Source of the DNA: Tidjanibacter massiliensis | GTDB taxonomy: Bacteria > Bacteroidota > Bacteroidia > Bacteroidales > Rikenellaceae | Length of the DNA stretch: 64,000 nt | Assembly: GCF_900104605.1 (NCBI RefSeq) | Contig: NZ_LT629960.1 | Location: 1,302,001 to 1,366,000, forward strand | Reading direction: 5' to 3' | Part shown: positions 1-9,151 of the stretch, in pieces | Numbering within the stretch: the stretch's first letter is position 1 | How the letters are laid out: every line of letters begins with the position of its first letter | The notes under the pieces: model-generated | The model's input: the letters and a program-made list of their open reading frames with translations, nothing else | Databases searched by the model: none | Told to the model about the DNA's origin: nothing | Translations under genes and position numbers: made by a program

Positions 1-241
1 TCACCGTCAATGTCTTGTCGTCGCTCCGTTCGGCAGAGAGCCACTCCGCAGCCTCCGCGGCCACTTCGTGCGTCCACTCCACCCCCTGCGCGGTTACGGC
101 CGCCTGCTGCGTCCCACTTCCCGCCTCAAAAGTCATGGCCTCGGGAGAGACCTCCAACGACGGCTGCTCCGTTCCGCTCTTTCCCTCGCAGGAGACCATC
201 AGAAAGGCAGCCAAAGCTCCTATCAATACATGTGTTCTCAT
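1..241 (-). CDS. BACON-domain lipoprotein, N-terminal part (module copy b)
   Basis: The start codon is at 241 and the gene runs off the left edge, so only about 80 residues are visible. They show a lipoprotein signal peptide (MRTHVLIGALAAFLMVSC, lipobox Cys at residue 18) and then the start of a BACON domain with the usual pattern LEVSPEAMTFEAGSG, ending near W-L-S-A-E-R. The N-terminus resembles the multi-BACON proteins at 2713-4218 and 46089-47558, and like them it lies directly downstream of a propeller-BACON lipoprotein gene (560-2044). BACON domains are known from Bacteroidetes surface proteins and are often linked to carbohydrate or mucin binding. The specific ligand is unknown. Confidence 0.85.
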   Translation of the reverse strand, partial: MRTHVLIGALAAFLMVSCEGKSGTEQPSLEVSPEAMTFEAGSGTQQAAVTAQGVEWTHEVAAEAAEWLSAERSDDKTLTV

Positions 242-559
242 AATATTCTGTTCGATTAACCGATTTTCATTTTGCCGATTGACTTTCCGGCACTCCGCGG
301 CCTCGGCCGCCGCGGCTGCCCCATTCACCGCTACCGAACGGAAAAAGGGAGTGTCCGCCGACCCAACATGCCCTACTACACTTAACCTGTATAACCTATG
401 AAAAAACTGCAGCCTCATCAACTTCGGACACTCCGGTCTCTTCCGTTCAACATATCGCCGGCCGGCGTACGGCACTGCCGTTTCGCCTCCCCGACGGCCG
501 GGCAGGCTCCGGACTTCGGCAGTCCGGCCGCCCCTGCCGTCACTCGCCGACACCCGGCA
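242..559. other. Intergenic gap inside module copy b
   Basis: This 318-base gap separates the propeller-BACON gene (stop at 560) from the downstream multi-BACON gene (start at 241). It is longer than the matching gaps in the other two modules (153 and 193 bases). I see no convincing open frame, hairpin or TAnnTTTG box on the minus strand. Confidence 0.5.
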
Positions 560-2044
560 TCACATCTCCGTCGGCCGGACGTACCATGCGACGGAGAGCA
601 ATCCGGCCCCTACATCCATCACGGAGTACCCGAGGGCCACCCCGTTGGGGCACAGACGCTGTATGAATCCGGCAGGAACCGTAATGCCGTAGTTGTCGTG
701 TATCCACTGCTCCGTGGTTCCGAGCTGCGTTCCGCTCTCGATATCCACCACATAGCCCGAAGCACCGCCGCTGTTCACGATGAAGCCGATACCGTCGTCG
801 GTCGCCGAACGGGCACTTCCGCTGTATTCGTCGAAAATGTAGGTCTTCCCCGTCTCGGTATTGAAGAAGGCGGGACATTTGGAGGTAATCACATCATGCA
901 TCCCTTCAGTAGCCGTATCGACCGCATACGCCGCGCACAGCCACCTGCCGTTGGGGCTGATATTGGTACGCTCGGCATATACCATCAGGCCCTTGGTCAA
1001 CGTGAAGGGTATCTCCTTGCCGTCCTCCTGGCGGATGAGCGTCACCTCCTCGAACTCCCGTATATCCTCGCCGGCCCAATGCACCTCGCCGTCTTTCCAG
1101 TAGACCATCCCCTGATTCGTATTGTCCCATGCACTGCCGTAGATGACGCTTCCGTCGTAGGATACGCCGCGGGCCATCACGCTCCGCCCGGTCGGCCACG
1201 GTTCGTTGCGGTAATTCTTCTCCGGAATGGACAGGATTTCCGGCTCGCCGTTCGTCCACTTGATGGGCATGTAGTGCCCGCCATCGTCTCCGGCCGCCAC
1301 CGCATCATCTGTATTCATCCACTGCTGGTAACCTACCCATACCGTTCCGTCGGCAGTGGTCGCCTCCACGTTCGACTCTCCTATCCAGTCGGGATAAGCC
1401 TTCTCCAGCAGGTAATTGTCCCCCGACAGGGTGGAAACCAAATTCCCGTATGTATTGTATTCGGCGAAAAAGAGCGTACCGTCGTCCGTAATGCAGGAAG
1501 GAATGGTCGGCTTGTACTGGTTGCTGTGGAACTCGCCCACTTCATGCCACTCCTCCGTTTCGAGGTCGATGATGACGACGTGGTAATTATACGTATCGTC
1601 GTTGTTACGCGTCTGGTACGACCCGCCGGCATACCGGCCGTTGGGCGATACGACCGCACCGTAGTTGAACTTGTTGAGCAGGCGGTAGTGCGCCATCTCG
1701 CTGTCGCTCGGGAGCTGGTTCACGCTGATGACGACGGAAGCCTCCCCGGCCGTAACGGTCACCTCCGCCACGCGCTCGGAACCGCTGTCGTTGGCATCCG
1801 CTGTCAGGGAAAACGAACTTGCGCCCTCGTCGCCGACCTTCAGCCACGAAGCCGACGAGGAGACCTCGTACCCCGGATTGGCCTCGACCGTGATGACCTT
1901 CGGCCCCCCTTCGCCGAGGAAGGTGCATGCCACCTCGCTGAGTTTGACATAATGCGTCTCCGTGGTCTCTGTCGTACACCCCACGAAAAGCAGACCGGCC
2001 AGGCACGCGGCCGGCAACATGCTGAAACGTCTCTTTAGATTCAT
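560..2044 (-). CDS. Propeller-like BACON lipoprotein (module copy b, first gene)
   Basis: A 494-residue predicted outer-surface lipoprotein. Signal peptide residues 1-22 end in the lipobox G-C-T. One BACON domain follows (about residues 30-115, with ASWLKVGDEGAS and a VSVNQLPSDSE exit). About 370 residues of repeating strands with S-P-N-G-R-Y and Y-D-G-S-V-I-Y-G motifs come next, suggesting a beta-propeller. The protein is clearly paralogous to 4372-5847 and 47752-49221: all three share V-M-A-R-G-V-S, a G-M-V-Y-W-K segment and E-R/H-T-N/K-I/V-S-P-N/S-G-R/K-W. It is followed by a multi-BACON gene (1-241), as are its paralogs. No catalytic motif is recognisable. A glycan-binding or surface-display role is inference. 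Confidence 0.88.
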   Translation of the reverse strand: MNLKRRFSMLPAACLAGLLFVGCTTETTETHYVKLSEVACTFLGEGGPKVITVEANPGYEVSSSASWLKVGDEGASSFSLTADANDSGSERVAEVTVTAGEASVVISVNQLPSDSEMAHYRLLNKFNYGAVVSPNGRYAGGSYQTRNNDDTYNYHVVIIDLETEEWHEVGEFHSNQYKPTIPSCITDDGTLFFAEYNTYGNLVSTLSGDNYLLEKAYPDWIGESNVEATTADGTVWVGYQQWMNTDDAVAAGDDGGHYMPIKWTNGEPEILSIPEKNYRNEPWPTGRSVMARGVSYDGSVIYGSAWDNTNQGMVYWKDGEVHWAGEDIREFEEVTLIRQEDGKEIPFTLTKGLMVYAERTNISPNGRWLCAAYAVDTATEGMHDVITSKCPAFFNTETGKTYIFDEYSGSARSATDDGIGFIVNSGGASGYVVDIESGTQLGTTEQWIHDNYGITVPAGFIQRLCPNGVALGYSVMDVGAGLLSVAWYVRPTEM

Positions 2045-2507
2045 AATGACCTTCGATTAATAGTGATAATAAGTTAAGAAATATACATATGGACGATACA
2101 GCCGGCCGCAGGTGGATTTCTTCCGTTTTCCCGTCCGTATTCCGGAATCCCCGGACGGATACCCGACACGCCCGACCGATGCACCGCCGCTTACGCTGTT
2201 CCTGCCGATGCGGCCGGTCTCCCGCTGCCGCCGTGCTGTTCCGGACAGGCTTCTCCTGCCGTTAAATCAAATATAACAGACAAGCCGAAATAAAACTTCA
2301 ACACCATAATACATATGATTAATGTCCGCAAACGCACATTTTGTTGTTTACAATATTAGGCATACAAATCCAAACTAACAAATATTTTAGCCATTTTATT
2401 TTCTTATACCATCATTACTATTAATAAGACACATTGAACGGGCGCAATATTTCATGCAGTAATCATTTAGCAATCAGACAGTAATACCAAAAAAACAATC
2501 GCCTGAT
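2045..2507. other. AT-rich upstream region of module copy b
   Basis: This stretch lies between the start of the propeller-BACON gene (2044) and the palindrome at 2508-2558. The half from about 2270 to 2500 is strikingly AT-rich compared with the flanking genes, which is typical of Bacteroidetes promoter regions. I could not find an exact minus-strand TAnnTTTG box and see no gene in it. Confidence 0.5.
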
Positions 2508-2558
2508 AGCAGCAAAGGGAAGGGGAGGCAAAATTTGCCTCCCCTTCCCTTTGCTGCT
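2508..2558 (-). terminator. Perfect 25-bp palindrome, probable terminator
   Basis: Arms 2508-2532 and 2534-2558 are perfect reverse complements around a single central base. On the minus strand the hairpin is followed after roughly 15 bases by a run of seven T (about 2489-2495), so it can serve as a terminator for leftward transcription from the 2713-4218 gene. It lies 43 bases past the stop of the infC remnant. The hairpin 6372-6404 lies 49 bases past the stop of the intact infC. Confidence 0.7.
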
Positions 2559-2600
2559 GCCCGGCCGCACGGCATACAGGCACTCCGTCATGTCACTCCG

Positions 2601-2696
2601 TTACTTTTCGGGCTTCGGCGCGAGCATCATCGTCATGCGTTTTCCCTGCAGCCCGGCACCTCTCCATTTCGGCTGTCCTTTCGAGCCGATACCGGA
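2601..2696 (-). pseudogene. Decayed 3' end of infC (duplicate remnant)
   Basis: The minus strand encodes [16 protein letters not shown] followed by TAA, nearly the same as the C-terminus of the intact translation initiation factor IF3 at 6453-7058 ([16 protein letters not shown]). A block of 27 bases (2610-2636) is identical to 6462-6488. Upstream of it the nucleotide similarity continues to about 2696 with small indels that break the frame. No start or upstream IF3 domain is present. It sits just after the stop of the multi-BACON gene at 2713 and marks a tandem duplication join. Confidence 0.85.
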
Positions 2697-2712
2697 CATA
2701 ACGAACGGAACG

Positions 2713-4218
2713 TCATTCGACGGTAGGTTCCGGACGGGCCGTACCGACTACACTGAGTTCCATAGCACCGGTATAACTTCCGGCCACGGCGTACCCCAAA
2801 TCGTCCTCGAAATCCAATACGAACGTATACTCCTCTCCGCTGCGCGTCACCGTCAGGGTACCGGTTACTAGCGGAGCCTGCTCCTTCGTATAGGCATCGT
2901 TCTCCAGCTTCGTGTACCATGCTCCGATAGGCAATTTCGGATGGCCCGTATTGCTCACCGCCGGATAGCGAAGCTGTCCCGGCGCGCTCGTCTCCCCTTC
3001 GGCGAGAGCGGTCACGGTATAGGTCCCGTCGGGTATATAATATGCGTTATCGTCGTTGAAGTTAATCCTCTCCGAAACCAACGTGATGGCCAGCCGGGCT
3101 CCGGTGCCCACGAAAGCCCCGGTACTCGCCTTGTAGCTCACACCTTCTTCCCACAGATAGAGATTCCATTCGCTGAAGGTAGATACCTTGTCCCATGTCT
3201 GCTTGGGCATCAGCGTGGCCCGCGCGCCCGCCAGCTCGCCCAGGTCGAGGTCACCGGTGAGGGTACTCAGAATCTCATCGGCCGCCGTCTGCCGAACGGC
3301 TACCTTTACCGGTTCCAGCCCCTCGGCCGCAGGCGTCAGCACCACATAGGCCACGCGCTCCTCCTCCGTAGCGTTGACTTCGGCCTCTACACGCACCGCA
3401 TCGCTCGCTTCATGGGTCTTCAGCCAGGAGATTTCCGTCGCATCGCCCGCCTCGTTCGCCTCATGGAAAGTCCACTCCGTATTGACAGCCGTCACCCGGA
3501 TGTTCTTGTAATTCTTCGCCCTGTAATCGAATTCGATGCTCTCCGTATCGACGGCAAACATCGGAGGCAAGCCGGCCTGTTCCACCCGTATCACCTTTTC
3601 CGCTACATTATCCAAACTGGGCACAATGAGGATATTGCCGCTGCGCGGCCCCTCCAGCGAAGTATCCTTCACCGAGACGGTCACCGTCCCGTCGCCTTCC
3701 TCCACCGAAATCCACTCTTTCGCATCGCCCTCCACCTCGCTATGCCAGGTCAGTCCGGTTCCTTCCGTCACGACCTTCACGACCTGCGGTTCGGCATCCG
3801 TACCCGCAAAATCGAGTCTCTCCGGATTCACCGAAAGGCTGTACTTCTCGTCGGAAGCCAGTTGAACGACCGTAACGGTCCTGCTCTTGACAGGGCCTGC
3901 CTCCGAAGGCGCAATCGTCACGCTTCCGCGACGTTCCGTCGGTGAAGAGTTGTCATCTACCCGGACGATGAGCTTCTCTCCGTCCCTTTCGGCATGCAGC
4001 CACTCCGCCGCACTCTCCGCAACCCAGAATTCCCAGGTCAGGTTCTCCGCCGTCACCGCTATCTCGCACGGGGCCGCCCCTTTCGCATCAAAGGTCAATT
4101 CGGTCGTCTCCACATCGAGGGATTTCGCCTGACCGGTTGTTTCGTTTCCCGACCGCTCGCAGGCGCTCCCTGCCCATGCAGCAGCCGCAATCAACAAAGA
4201 ATAAATATACTTTTTCAT
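2713..4218 (-). CDS. Multi-BACON lipoprotein (module copy a, second gene)
   Basis: A 501-residue lipoprotein with signal peptide and lipobox (A-G-S-A-C at about residues 16-20). Three successive BACON domains occupy roughly residues 33-125, 130-220 and 225-315, each ending in a V-x-Q-x-A/G strand. A C-terminal domain of about 185 residues is rich in Trp and Tyr and contains a Y-I-P-D-G-T-Y-T-V motif. The paralog at 46089-47558 has the same plan with Y-L-P-E-G-T-Y-E-V. The gene lies 153 bases downstream of the propeller-BACON gene 4372-5847 and is probably co-transcribed with it. BACON domains are a known Bacteroidetes surface fold. No enzyme motif is visible, so binding is the most likely role. 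Confidence 0.87.
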   Translation of the reverse strand: MKKYIYSLLIAAAAWAGSACERSGNETTGQAKSLDVETTELTFDAKGAAPCEIAVTAENLTWEFWVAESAAEWLHAERDGEKLIVRVDDNSSPTERRGSVTIAPSEAGPVKSRTVTVVQLASDEKYSLSVNPERLDFAGTDAEPQVVKVVTEGTGLTWHSEVEGDAKEWISVEEGDGTVTVSVKDTSLEGPRSGNILIVPSLDNVAEKVIRVEQAGLPPMFAVDTESIEFDYRAKNYKNIRVTAVNTEWTFHEANEAGDATEISWLKTHEASDAVRVEAEVNATEEERVAYVVLTPAAEGLEPVKVAVRQTAADEILSTLTGDLDLGELAGARATLMPKQTWDKVSTFSEWNLYLWEEGVSYKASTGAFVGTGARLAITLVSERINFNDDNAYYIPDGTYTVTALAEGETSAPGQLRYPAVSNTGHPKLPIGAWYTKLENDAYTKEQAPLVTGTLTVTRSGEEYTFVLDFEDDLGYAVAGSYTGAMELSVVGTARPEPTVE

Positions 4219-4371
4219 ATCCGTGTCTGTTTTTTATCTGTCCATAAAGACCGCAGGTCTGCATTCCCCATCGGATACGTGCCGAACTGCCCGAGAAACG
4301 CGCAGGACTCCTGCTGCCTCCCGGCACCGGGAACGAGACCGGCGGCAATTCCGTCCGTTCCTCCGTCCGGA

Positions 4372-5847
4372 CTACTCCCCGAGGGGAGGAGCGATATACC
4401 ATACATAAGGAATGACCCCGCCCAAAGCGTAACCACGCTGGCCCACTCCCCAAATATGCGTAAGGTCCGGCGAGAAAGCGATAATGCCGCAGTCATCCGG
4501 AATCACGATGCCGTAGGTGTCATAAACCCACTGGGACACGGAACCGACGGCACACTTCGCCTCCACATCGACCACATATCCTTCCGTACCGTACCGCGAC
4601 TGGATGACTCCCAGACCGTCGTCCGTCACCGTCGCCGCATAATATCCGTTATAATCCTCGAAAATGGTCGTCTTCTCCGTTTCGGTATTGTAGAACGCCG
4701 GATAATCGCCCGTCTCTACAATCTGGTGGTTCCGCTCCTCCTCCGTTTTATACGCTCCCGCAATCCATTTTCCGCTGGGGCTGATGTTCGTCCGCTCCGC
4801 CGTACAGGTCACGCCGTTGGCCAGATTCCAATCGAACAGCTCCCAATTGGCATCGTACAACTGGCAGGGCGTTATCGTATGGACATCATGCCCGACATAC
4901 TTGACCTCGCCGTCTTTCCAATAGACCATCCCGGAGTCGTCCCGCTCCCAGGTAGTGCCGTAAATCACCTCGCCGTCGGCCGAGACTCCGCGGGCCATCA
5001 CCCCCGTCGTAAAATCGTATCCCCGGAAATCCTTCTCCGGCATGGGCAGCCACTCGGGAACCCCGTCGGTCCACTTAATGGGGTGGTAGAGCCTGTCGCT
5101 GTCATTACGCACATAGCCGACCCAATATTTCCCGCCGAGCGAAGTAGCCTGAACGGAGGGAACCCGCGACACCCCTCCCGGAGCCTCCGGAGCATAATGA
5201 CCGCCGGTCAAATCGAATATCATCGTCCCGGAAGTATTCGAGTCCTGATAAAAGACCTCTCCGTTGTCGGAGACTGCAAAAGTACCGTGAAACCAACAAA
5301 TCTCGGCCTCTTTATACGGGCCGCCGAGCGCCTGCCGCTCCCCCGTCTCCGTGTCGATTATCACGGGTGTATAATACCAGGTGTTGCCGGAAGGTATTTC
5401 GGCAGTGTATCCTCCGACGTAACGTCCGTTGGGCGACATCGCACCGAGGTTCTGAAAATCGTCCAGCCGACGGAAACGCACGCATCCCTTGCCGGAAGCC
5501 ATTTGGAAAACCGTTATCTCCCGGGACAAAGCGCCCGCGGTCAGCGAAATCCGGGCACTCCGTTCCGCACTGTCGGGGTTGTCATCGACAGTTATCGTGA
5601 AAGATTCCGCCGTTTTGTCGCCGACCTTCGCCCACGAAGCGTCCGACTCCGCCGTCCAGTCGGCATACGCATAGACCGTTACCTTGAAGGGAAGATTATC
5701 CTCTCCGGTAAAGGTACATGCGATGTCGCTCAGGTTCAGGTACTGCAGATTCTCTTCCTCCTCTTTGCCGCATCCGGCCAGGGCACATGCGGCAAACAGA
5801 CCGACGCACCCATACAATAGTTTTTTCCACTCCATGCTTGGAATCAT
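4372..5847 (-). CDS. Propeller-like BACON lipoprotein (module copy a, first gene)
   Basis: A 491-residue lipoprotein. The signal peptide ends in A-L-A-G-C (Cys near residue 25). One BACON domain follows (about residues 35-120, with ASWAKVGDKTAESF), then a long repeat-rich region with S-P-N-G-R-Y-V-G-G, V-M-A-R-G-V-S-A-D-G, G-M-V-Y-W-K-D-G-E-V and T-N-I-S-P-S-G-K-W. These motifs match the paralogs at 560-2044 and 47752-49221 and suggest a WD/YVTN-like propeller. An alternative start 12 bases downstream (M-E-W-K-K-L) gives a more typical signal peptide and cannot be excluded. It is the first gene after infC in the leftward direction. Its ligand is unknown. Confidence 0.87.
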   Translation of the reverse strand: MIPSMEWKKLLYGCVGLFAACALAGCGKEEEENLQYLNLSDIACTFTGEDNLPFKVTVYAYADWTAESDASWAKVGDKTAESFTITVDDNPDSAERSARISLTAGALSREITVFQMASGKGCVRFRRLDDFQNLGAMSPNGRYVGGYTAEIPSGNTWYYTPVIIDTETGERQALGGPYKEAEICWFHGTFAVSDNGEVFYQDSNTSGTMIFDLTGGHYAPEAPGGVSRVPSVQATSLGGKYWVGYVRNDSDRLYHPIKWTDGVPEWLPMPEKDFRGYDFTTGVMARGVSADGEVIYGTTWERDDSGMVYWKDGEVKYVGHDVHTITPCQLYDANWELFDWNLANGVTCTAERTNISPSGKWIAGAYKTEEERNHQIVETGDYPAFYNTETEKTTIFEDYNGYYAATVTDDGLGVIQSRYGTEGYVVDVEAKCAVGSVSQWVYDTYGIVIPDDCGIIAFSPDLTHIWGVGQRGYALGGVIPYVWYIAPPLGE

Positions 5848-6317
5848 TAAAGGGTTAATAATAAAAAGTTAGATTCATAAAAGGAACATACTATTCCTTG
5901 TTTAGACGTCATGCATTAAAAAGCAATACATCGTATCCATTATCGCATTTTTAGTATTTTGTCACAGAAAACTATTTATATTTTTAGTTATACAATAATA
6001 ATATTCATACAACAATAATAAAAGAGAAACTCATCTTTTTTTCCTATAAAAATCATCCGTCTATTAGGAAGAATCAATAATCGGCCCTACAAAAGCGTTT
6101 CAGGGCCCTTCCAAGCAAAAAAAACAGAATACCGACCCTTTCCCCGCAACCGGACACATGCCAACAATACGTCGTCCCTACCCACATAGGGATTCGTCTC
6201 CTACAGAACAGAAAATCCGCCCCGACGCATGCCCTGCAGATACCGCGATTCAGTGTACTGCGAATGAATACCGCCGCAACCCGTCTATCGCTTCCCCGAA
6301 AACGACAAAAAACACGC
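5848..6317. other. AT-rich upstream region of module copy a
   Basis: The gap between module copy a (start 5847) and infC (stop 6453) is 605 bases, close to the 556-base distance between the infC remnant stop and module copy b. Positions about 5860-6070 are very AT-rich and probably hold the module promoter, although no exact minus-strand TAnnTTTG box was found. No gene is supported. Confidence 0.5.
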
Positions 6318-6359
6318 AGGAGAGGCAGCGTACCGAAACGGCCGGTCGCTGCCTCTCCT
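6318..6359 (-). terminator. Rho-independent terminator downstream of infC
   Basis: The arms aggagaggcagcg (6318-6330) and cgctgcctctcct (6347-6359) are perfectly complementary. On the minus strand the stem is followed by GTGTTTTTTG. This is a standard terminator for the leftward infC transcript and separates it from the lipoprotein module. Confidence 0.8.
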
Positions 6360-6371
6360 CCCGAAAACGAC

Positions 6372-6404
6372 GCCGGGCGGAACGCATAATGCGTTCCGCC
6401 CGGC
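6372..6404 (-). terminator. 15-bp hairpin 49 bases past infC stop
   Basis: The arms gccgggcggaacgca (6372-6386) and its reverse complement (6390-6404) enclose a 3-base loop. The T-run beyond it on the minus strand is short (TTTTC), so it may be an attenuator or 3'-end stabiliser rather than the main terminator. The palindrome at 2508-2558 occupies the matching position after the infC remnant. Confidence 0.6.
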
Positions 6405-6452
6405 AAATTCATCTAATCTTCCTCCTGCAAGAGGAACCGTACTGCTTCGTGC

Positions 6453-7058
6453 CTATTTTTTGGGCTTCGGCGCGAGCATCATCGTCATACGTTTTCCCTC
6501 CAGTTTGGGCATCATTTCCACTTTCGCTATCTCTTCGAGGTCGGTAGCGAAACGGAGCAGCAGTATCTCCCCCTGCTCCTTGAAGACTATCGAACGCCCC
6601 TTGAAAAAGACGTATGCCTTCACTTTCGCCCCCTCGCCGATGAAGTTCTGCGCGTGGCGGAGCTTGAAGTTATAGTCGTGGTCGTCGGTCTGAGGACCGA
6701 AACGTATCTCCTTTATCGTCACCTTCACGGTCTTCGCCTTCAGCTCCTTGGCCTTCCTCTTCTGCTGGTAGAGGAACTTCTGGTAATCGGCGATACGCAC
6801 CACGGGCGGCTCCGCCTTGGGCGAGATTTCGATAAGGTCGAGCTCCTGTTCGCGGGCGAGCCGGAGCGCCTGGCTGGTCGGCATCACTGCCGAACCGCCT
6901 TCGATGCCGTCGCCCACCACCCGCACCTGCGGGACGGTAATCCGCTCGTTAATCCTATTGGGCGCCTCCTTCTCCACCCTTCCGGGGTACGGTCTGCGCT
7001 GTTGGCCGGCTCCCGACGGGGCCGGTTTGGGACGGTAAGTTTTCTTTACGGTGTTTAT
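6453..7058 (-). CDS. infC: Translation initiation factor IF3, probable ATA start
   Basis: IF3 binds the 30S subunit and checks start-codon pairing. The N-terminal domain begins at [15 protein letters not shown], and the C-terminal domain ends [18 protein letters not shown] start at 6977 would give 174 residues, but the frame stays open upstream. An ATA at 7058, seven bases after GAGGAGG, gives 201 residues with a basic Pro-rich N-terminus ([14 protein letters not shown]). A rare non-AUG start is characteristic of infC and underlies autoregulation in E. coli, so I prefer ATA. The gene lies 70 bases downstream of thrS. The usual partners rpmI and rplT are not next to it here. Confidence 0.93.
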   Translation of the reverse strand: MNTVKKTYRPKPAPSGAGQQRRPYPGRVEKEAPNRINERITVPQVRVVGDGIEGGSAVMPTSQALRLAREQELDLIEISPKAEPPVVRIADYQKFLYQQKRKAKELKAKTVKVTIKEIRFGPQTDDHDYNFKLRHAQNFIGEGAKVKAYVFFKGRSIVFKEQGEILLLRFATDLEEIAKVEMMPKLEGKRMTMMLAPKPKK

Positions 7059-7128
7059 AGTTTTGTCCTCCTCGATTAATAAAACATCTAATTATCTATC
7101 GGAATATTCATGCAAAACACATTCCAAT

Positions 7129-9075
7129 CTACGCTTCCACCTCTTTCTTGACAAGGTCGGCAAGATAGGCGGCGAACTCTTCCAGCTTCATCGTCCCCTT
7201 GTCGCCTTCGCCCTGCATGCGGACGGAAACCGTACCGTCGGCCTCCTCCTTTTCGCCCACGATGAGCAGGAAAGGAATCCGCTTCAGCTCGTTGTCGCGT
7301 ATTTTTCTGCCAATCTTTTCGTTGCGGCAGTCTACCTCGGCACGAATATCGGAATTATTCAGGAATTTTAAAACACTCTGCGCGTAATCGTTGAATTTTT
7401 CGCTGATGGGCAGCACCACCACCTGCTGGGGCGTGAGCCACAACGGGAACTTGCCGCCGGTGTGTTCGAGCAGCACGGCCACGAAGCGCTCCATCGAACC
7501 GAACGGCGCCCGGTGTATCATGATGGGACGGTGGGGCAGGTCGTCGGCTCCGGTGTAGGTCAGGTCGAAACGTTCGGGCAGGTTGTAGTCCACCTGTATC
7601 GTACCGAGCTGCCACTTCCGGCCGAGGGCATCCTTCACCATGAAGTCGAGCTTCGGGCCGTAGAATGCAGCTTCGCCGAGCTCCACGACGGTCTTCAGCC
7701 CCTTGTGTTCGGCCGCTTCGATGATGGCCCGCTCGGCCTTCTCCCAATTCTCGTCGCTGCCGATATATTTCTCCTTGTTCTCCGGGTCACGCAGCGATAC
7801 CTGGGCGATGAAATCCTCGAACTTGAGCGTCTTGAAGATATAGAGCACGATGTCGATAACCTTCTCGAACTCCTCCAGCAACTGGTCGGGACGCACGAAG
7901 AGGTGCGCGTCGTCCTGCGTAAAGCCCCGCACGCGCGTCAGCCCGTGCAGCTCGCCGCTCTGTTCGTAACGGTACACCGTACCGAACTCCGCAAAACGCA
8001 ACGGCAGGTCGCGGTACGAACGCGGCTTGTGGCGGTATATCTCGCAGTGGTGCGGGCAGTTCATCGGCTTGAGCAGGAACTCTTCGTTCTCGTCCGGTGT
8101 CCGGATGGGCTGGAACGAATCCTTGCCGTATTTGGCGTAGTGTCCCGATGTCACGTAGAGGTCCTTCATGCCGATATGCGGCGTGATAACCTGCTCGTAA
8201 CCGTATCTCTTCTGTACGCTCTGCAGGAAATTCTGAAGTCTCTCCCGCAGTGCCGCCCCCTTGGGCAGCCACATCGGAAGCCCCTGCCCCACCCTCGGCG
8301 AGAACATGAAGAGCTCCAACTCCTTGCCTAATTTGCGGTGGTCGCGTTTCTTGGCCTCCTCCAGCATGGCAAGGTACTCGTCGAGCATCGACTTCTTCGG
8401 GAAAGTAATGCCGTAGATACGGGTCAGCATCTTGTTCTTTTCGTTGCCGCGCCAATAGGCTCCGGCCACGGAAGTGAGCTTTATCGCCTTTATCAGCCCC
8501 GTATTGGGAAGGTGCGGGCCGCGGCAGAGGTCGGTGAAACAGCCGTTCGTATAGAACGTGATGGTACCGTCCTGCAGGTCGCTGATGAGTTCCGTCTTGT
8601 ATTGGTCTCCCTTCTCGGTGAATATCCGCATGGCCTCCGCCTTGCTCACCTCCCGGCGCACGAGCGGCTCCTTGGTACGGGCAAGCTCCTCCATCTTCTT
8701 TTCGATTTTCGGCAGGTCGGCCTCCGTAATGGGTACGGGCGAATCCACGTCGTAGTAGAAACCGTTCTCGATGCTCGGCCCGATGCCGAACTTGATGCCC
8801 GGATAGAGGCTTTCGAGCGCTTCGGCCAACAGGTGCGACGAAGTGTGCCAGAAAGTGGCCTTACCTTCGGGGTCTTCCCATTTGTTGAGCTTCACGGAGG
8901 CATCCTGATTGACGGGCATGGCGAGGTCCACCACCTTGCCGTTCACCGTCGCCGACAGCACCTCCTGCGCCAGCCTCTGGCTGATTGATTCCGCAATCTG
9001 GAACGGCGTCACCCCCTGCGGATATTCCCTGACGCTTCCGTCCGGGAACGTGATTTTGACATTGTTCTGGCTCAT
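7129..9075 (-). CDS. thrS: Threonine--tRNA ligase
   Basis: Charges tRNA-Thr with threonine in the cytoplasm. The product is 648 residues, normal for the family. It has an N-terminal TGS domain ([11 protein letters not shown]), the SAD editing domain with [11 protein letters not shown] and C-x-D-L-C-R-G-P-H-L, the class II catalytic core with M-N-C-P-H-H-C and R-x-x-E-x-G-x-V-Y-R, and a C-terminal anticodon-binding domain. The start M-S-Q-N-N at 9075 is chosen because GAAGAGAG lies just upstream. A TTG four codons earlier is possible. It is followed by infC after 70 bases and preceded by pdxA after 76 bases, which suggests one transcript. Confidence 0.97.
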   Translation of the reverse strand: MSQNNVKITFPDGSVREYPQGVTPFQIAESISQRLAQEVLSATVNGKVVDLAMPVNQDASVKLNKWEDPEGKATFWHTSSHLLAEALESLYPGIKFGIGPSIENGFYYDVDSPVPITEADLPKIEKKMEELARTKEPLVRREVSKAEAMRIFTEKGDQYKTELISDLQDGTITFYTNGCFTDLCRGPHLPNTGLIKAIKLTSVAGAYWRGNEKNKMLTRIYGITFPKKSMLDEYLAMLEEAKKRDHRKLGKELELFMFSPRVGQGLPMWLPKGAALRERLQNFLQSVQKRYGYEQVITPHIGMKDLYVTSGHYAKYGKDSFQPIRTPDENEEFLLKPMNCPHHCEIYRHKPRSYRDLPLRFAEFGTVYRYEQSGELHGLTRVRGFTQDDAHLFVRPDQLLEEFEKVIDIVLYIFKTLKFEDFIAQVSLRDPENKEKYIGSDENWEKAERAIIEAAEHKGLKTVVELGEAAFYGPKLDFMVKDALGRKWQLGTIQVDYNLPERFDLTYTGADDLPHRPIMIHRAPFGSMERFVAVLLEHTGGKFPLWLTPQQVVVLPISEKFNDYAQSVLKFLNNSDIRAEVDCRNEKIGRKIRDNELKRIPFLLIVGEKEEADGTVSVRMQGEGDKGTMKLEEFAAYLADLVKKEVEA

Positions 9076-9151
9076 TTCTCTCTTCAATAATGCGACCGGC
9101 TACAAACCCGGCCGCCATTTCCAATATCTTGTTAAAATCGTATCGACCGCA

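Noticed and set aside
398-2038. Long plus-strand open frame of 546 codons
   Set aside because: It is antisense to the propeller-BACON lipoprotein gene and its product is His/Arg/Val-rich with no domain. Long antisense frames are common in this GC-rich sequence.
3994-5820. 608-codon plus-strand open frame across module copy a
   Set aside because: It is antisense to two lipoprotein genes with signal peptides and paralogs. Composition is Arg/Pro/His-rich.
6074-6412. Minus-strand open frame between infC and module copy a
   Set aside because: It runs through two terminator hairpins and has a Cys/Arg-rich product with no similarity.
2600-6488. Integrative element bounded by infC-derived attachment sites
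   Set aside because: Direct repeats of the infC end flank the region, but no integrase, recombinase or mobility gene lies between them. Tandem duplication explains the layout more simply.
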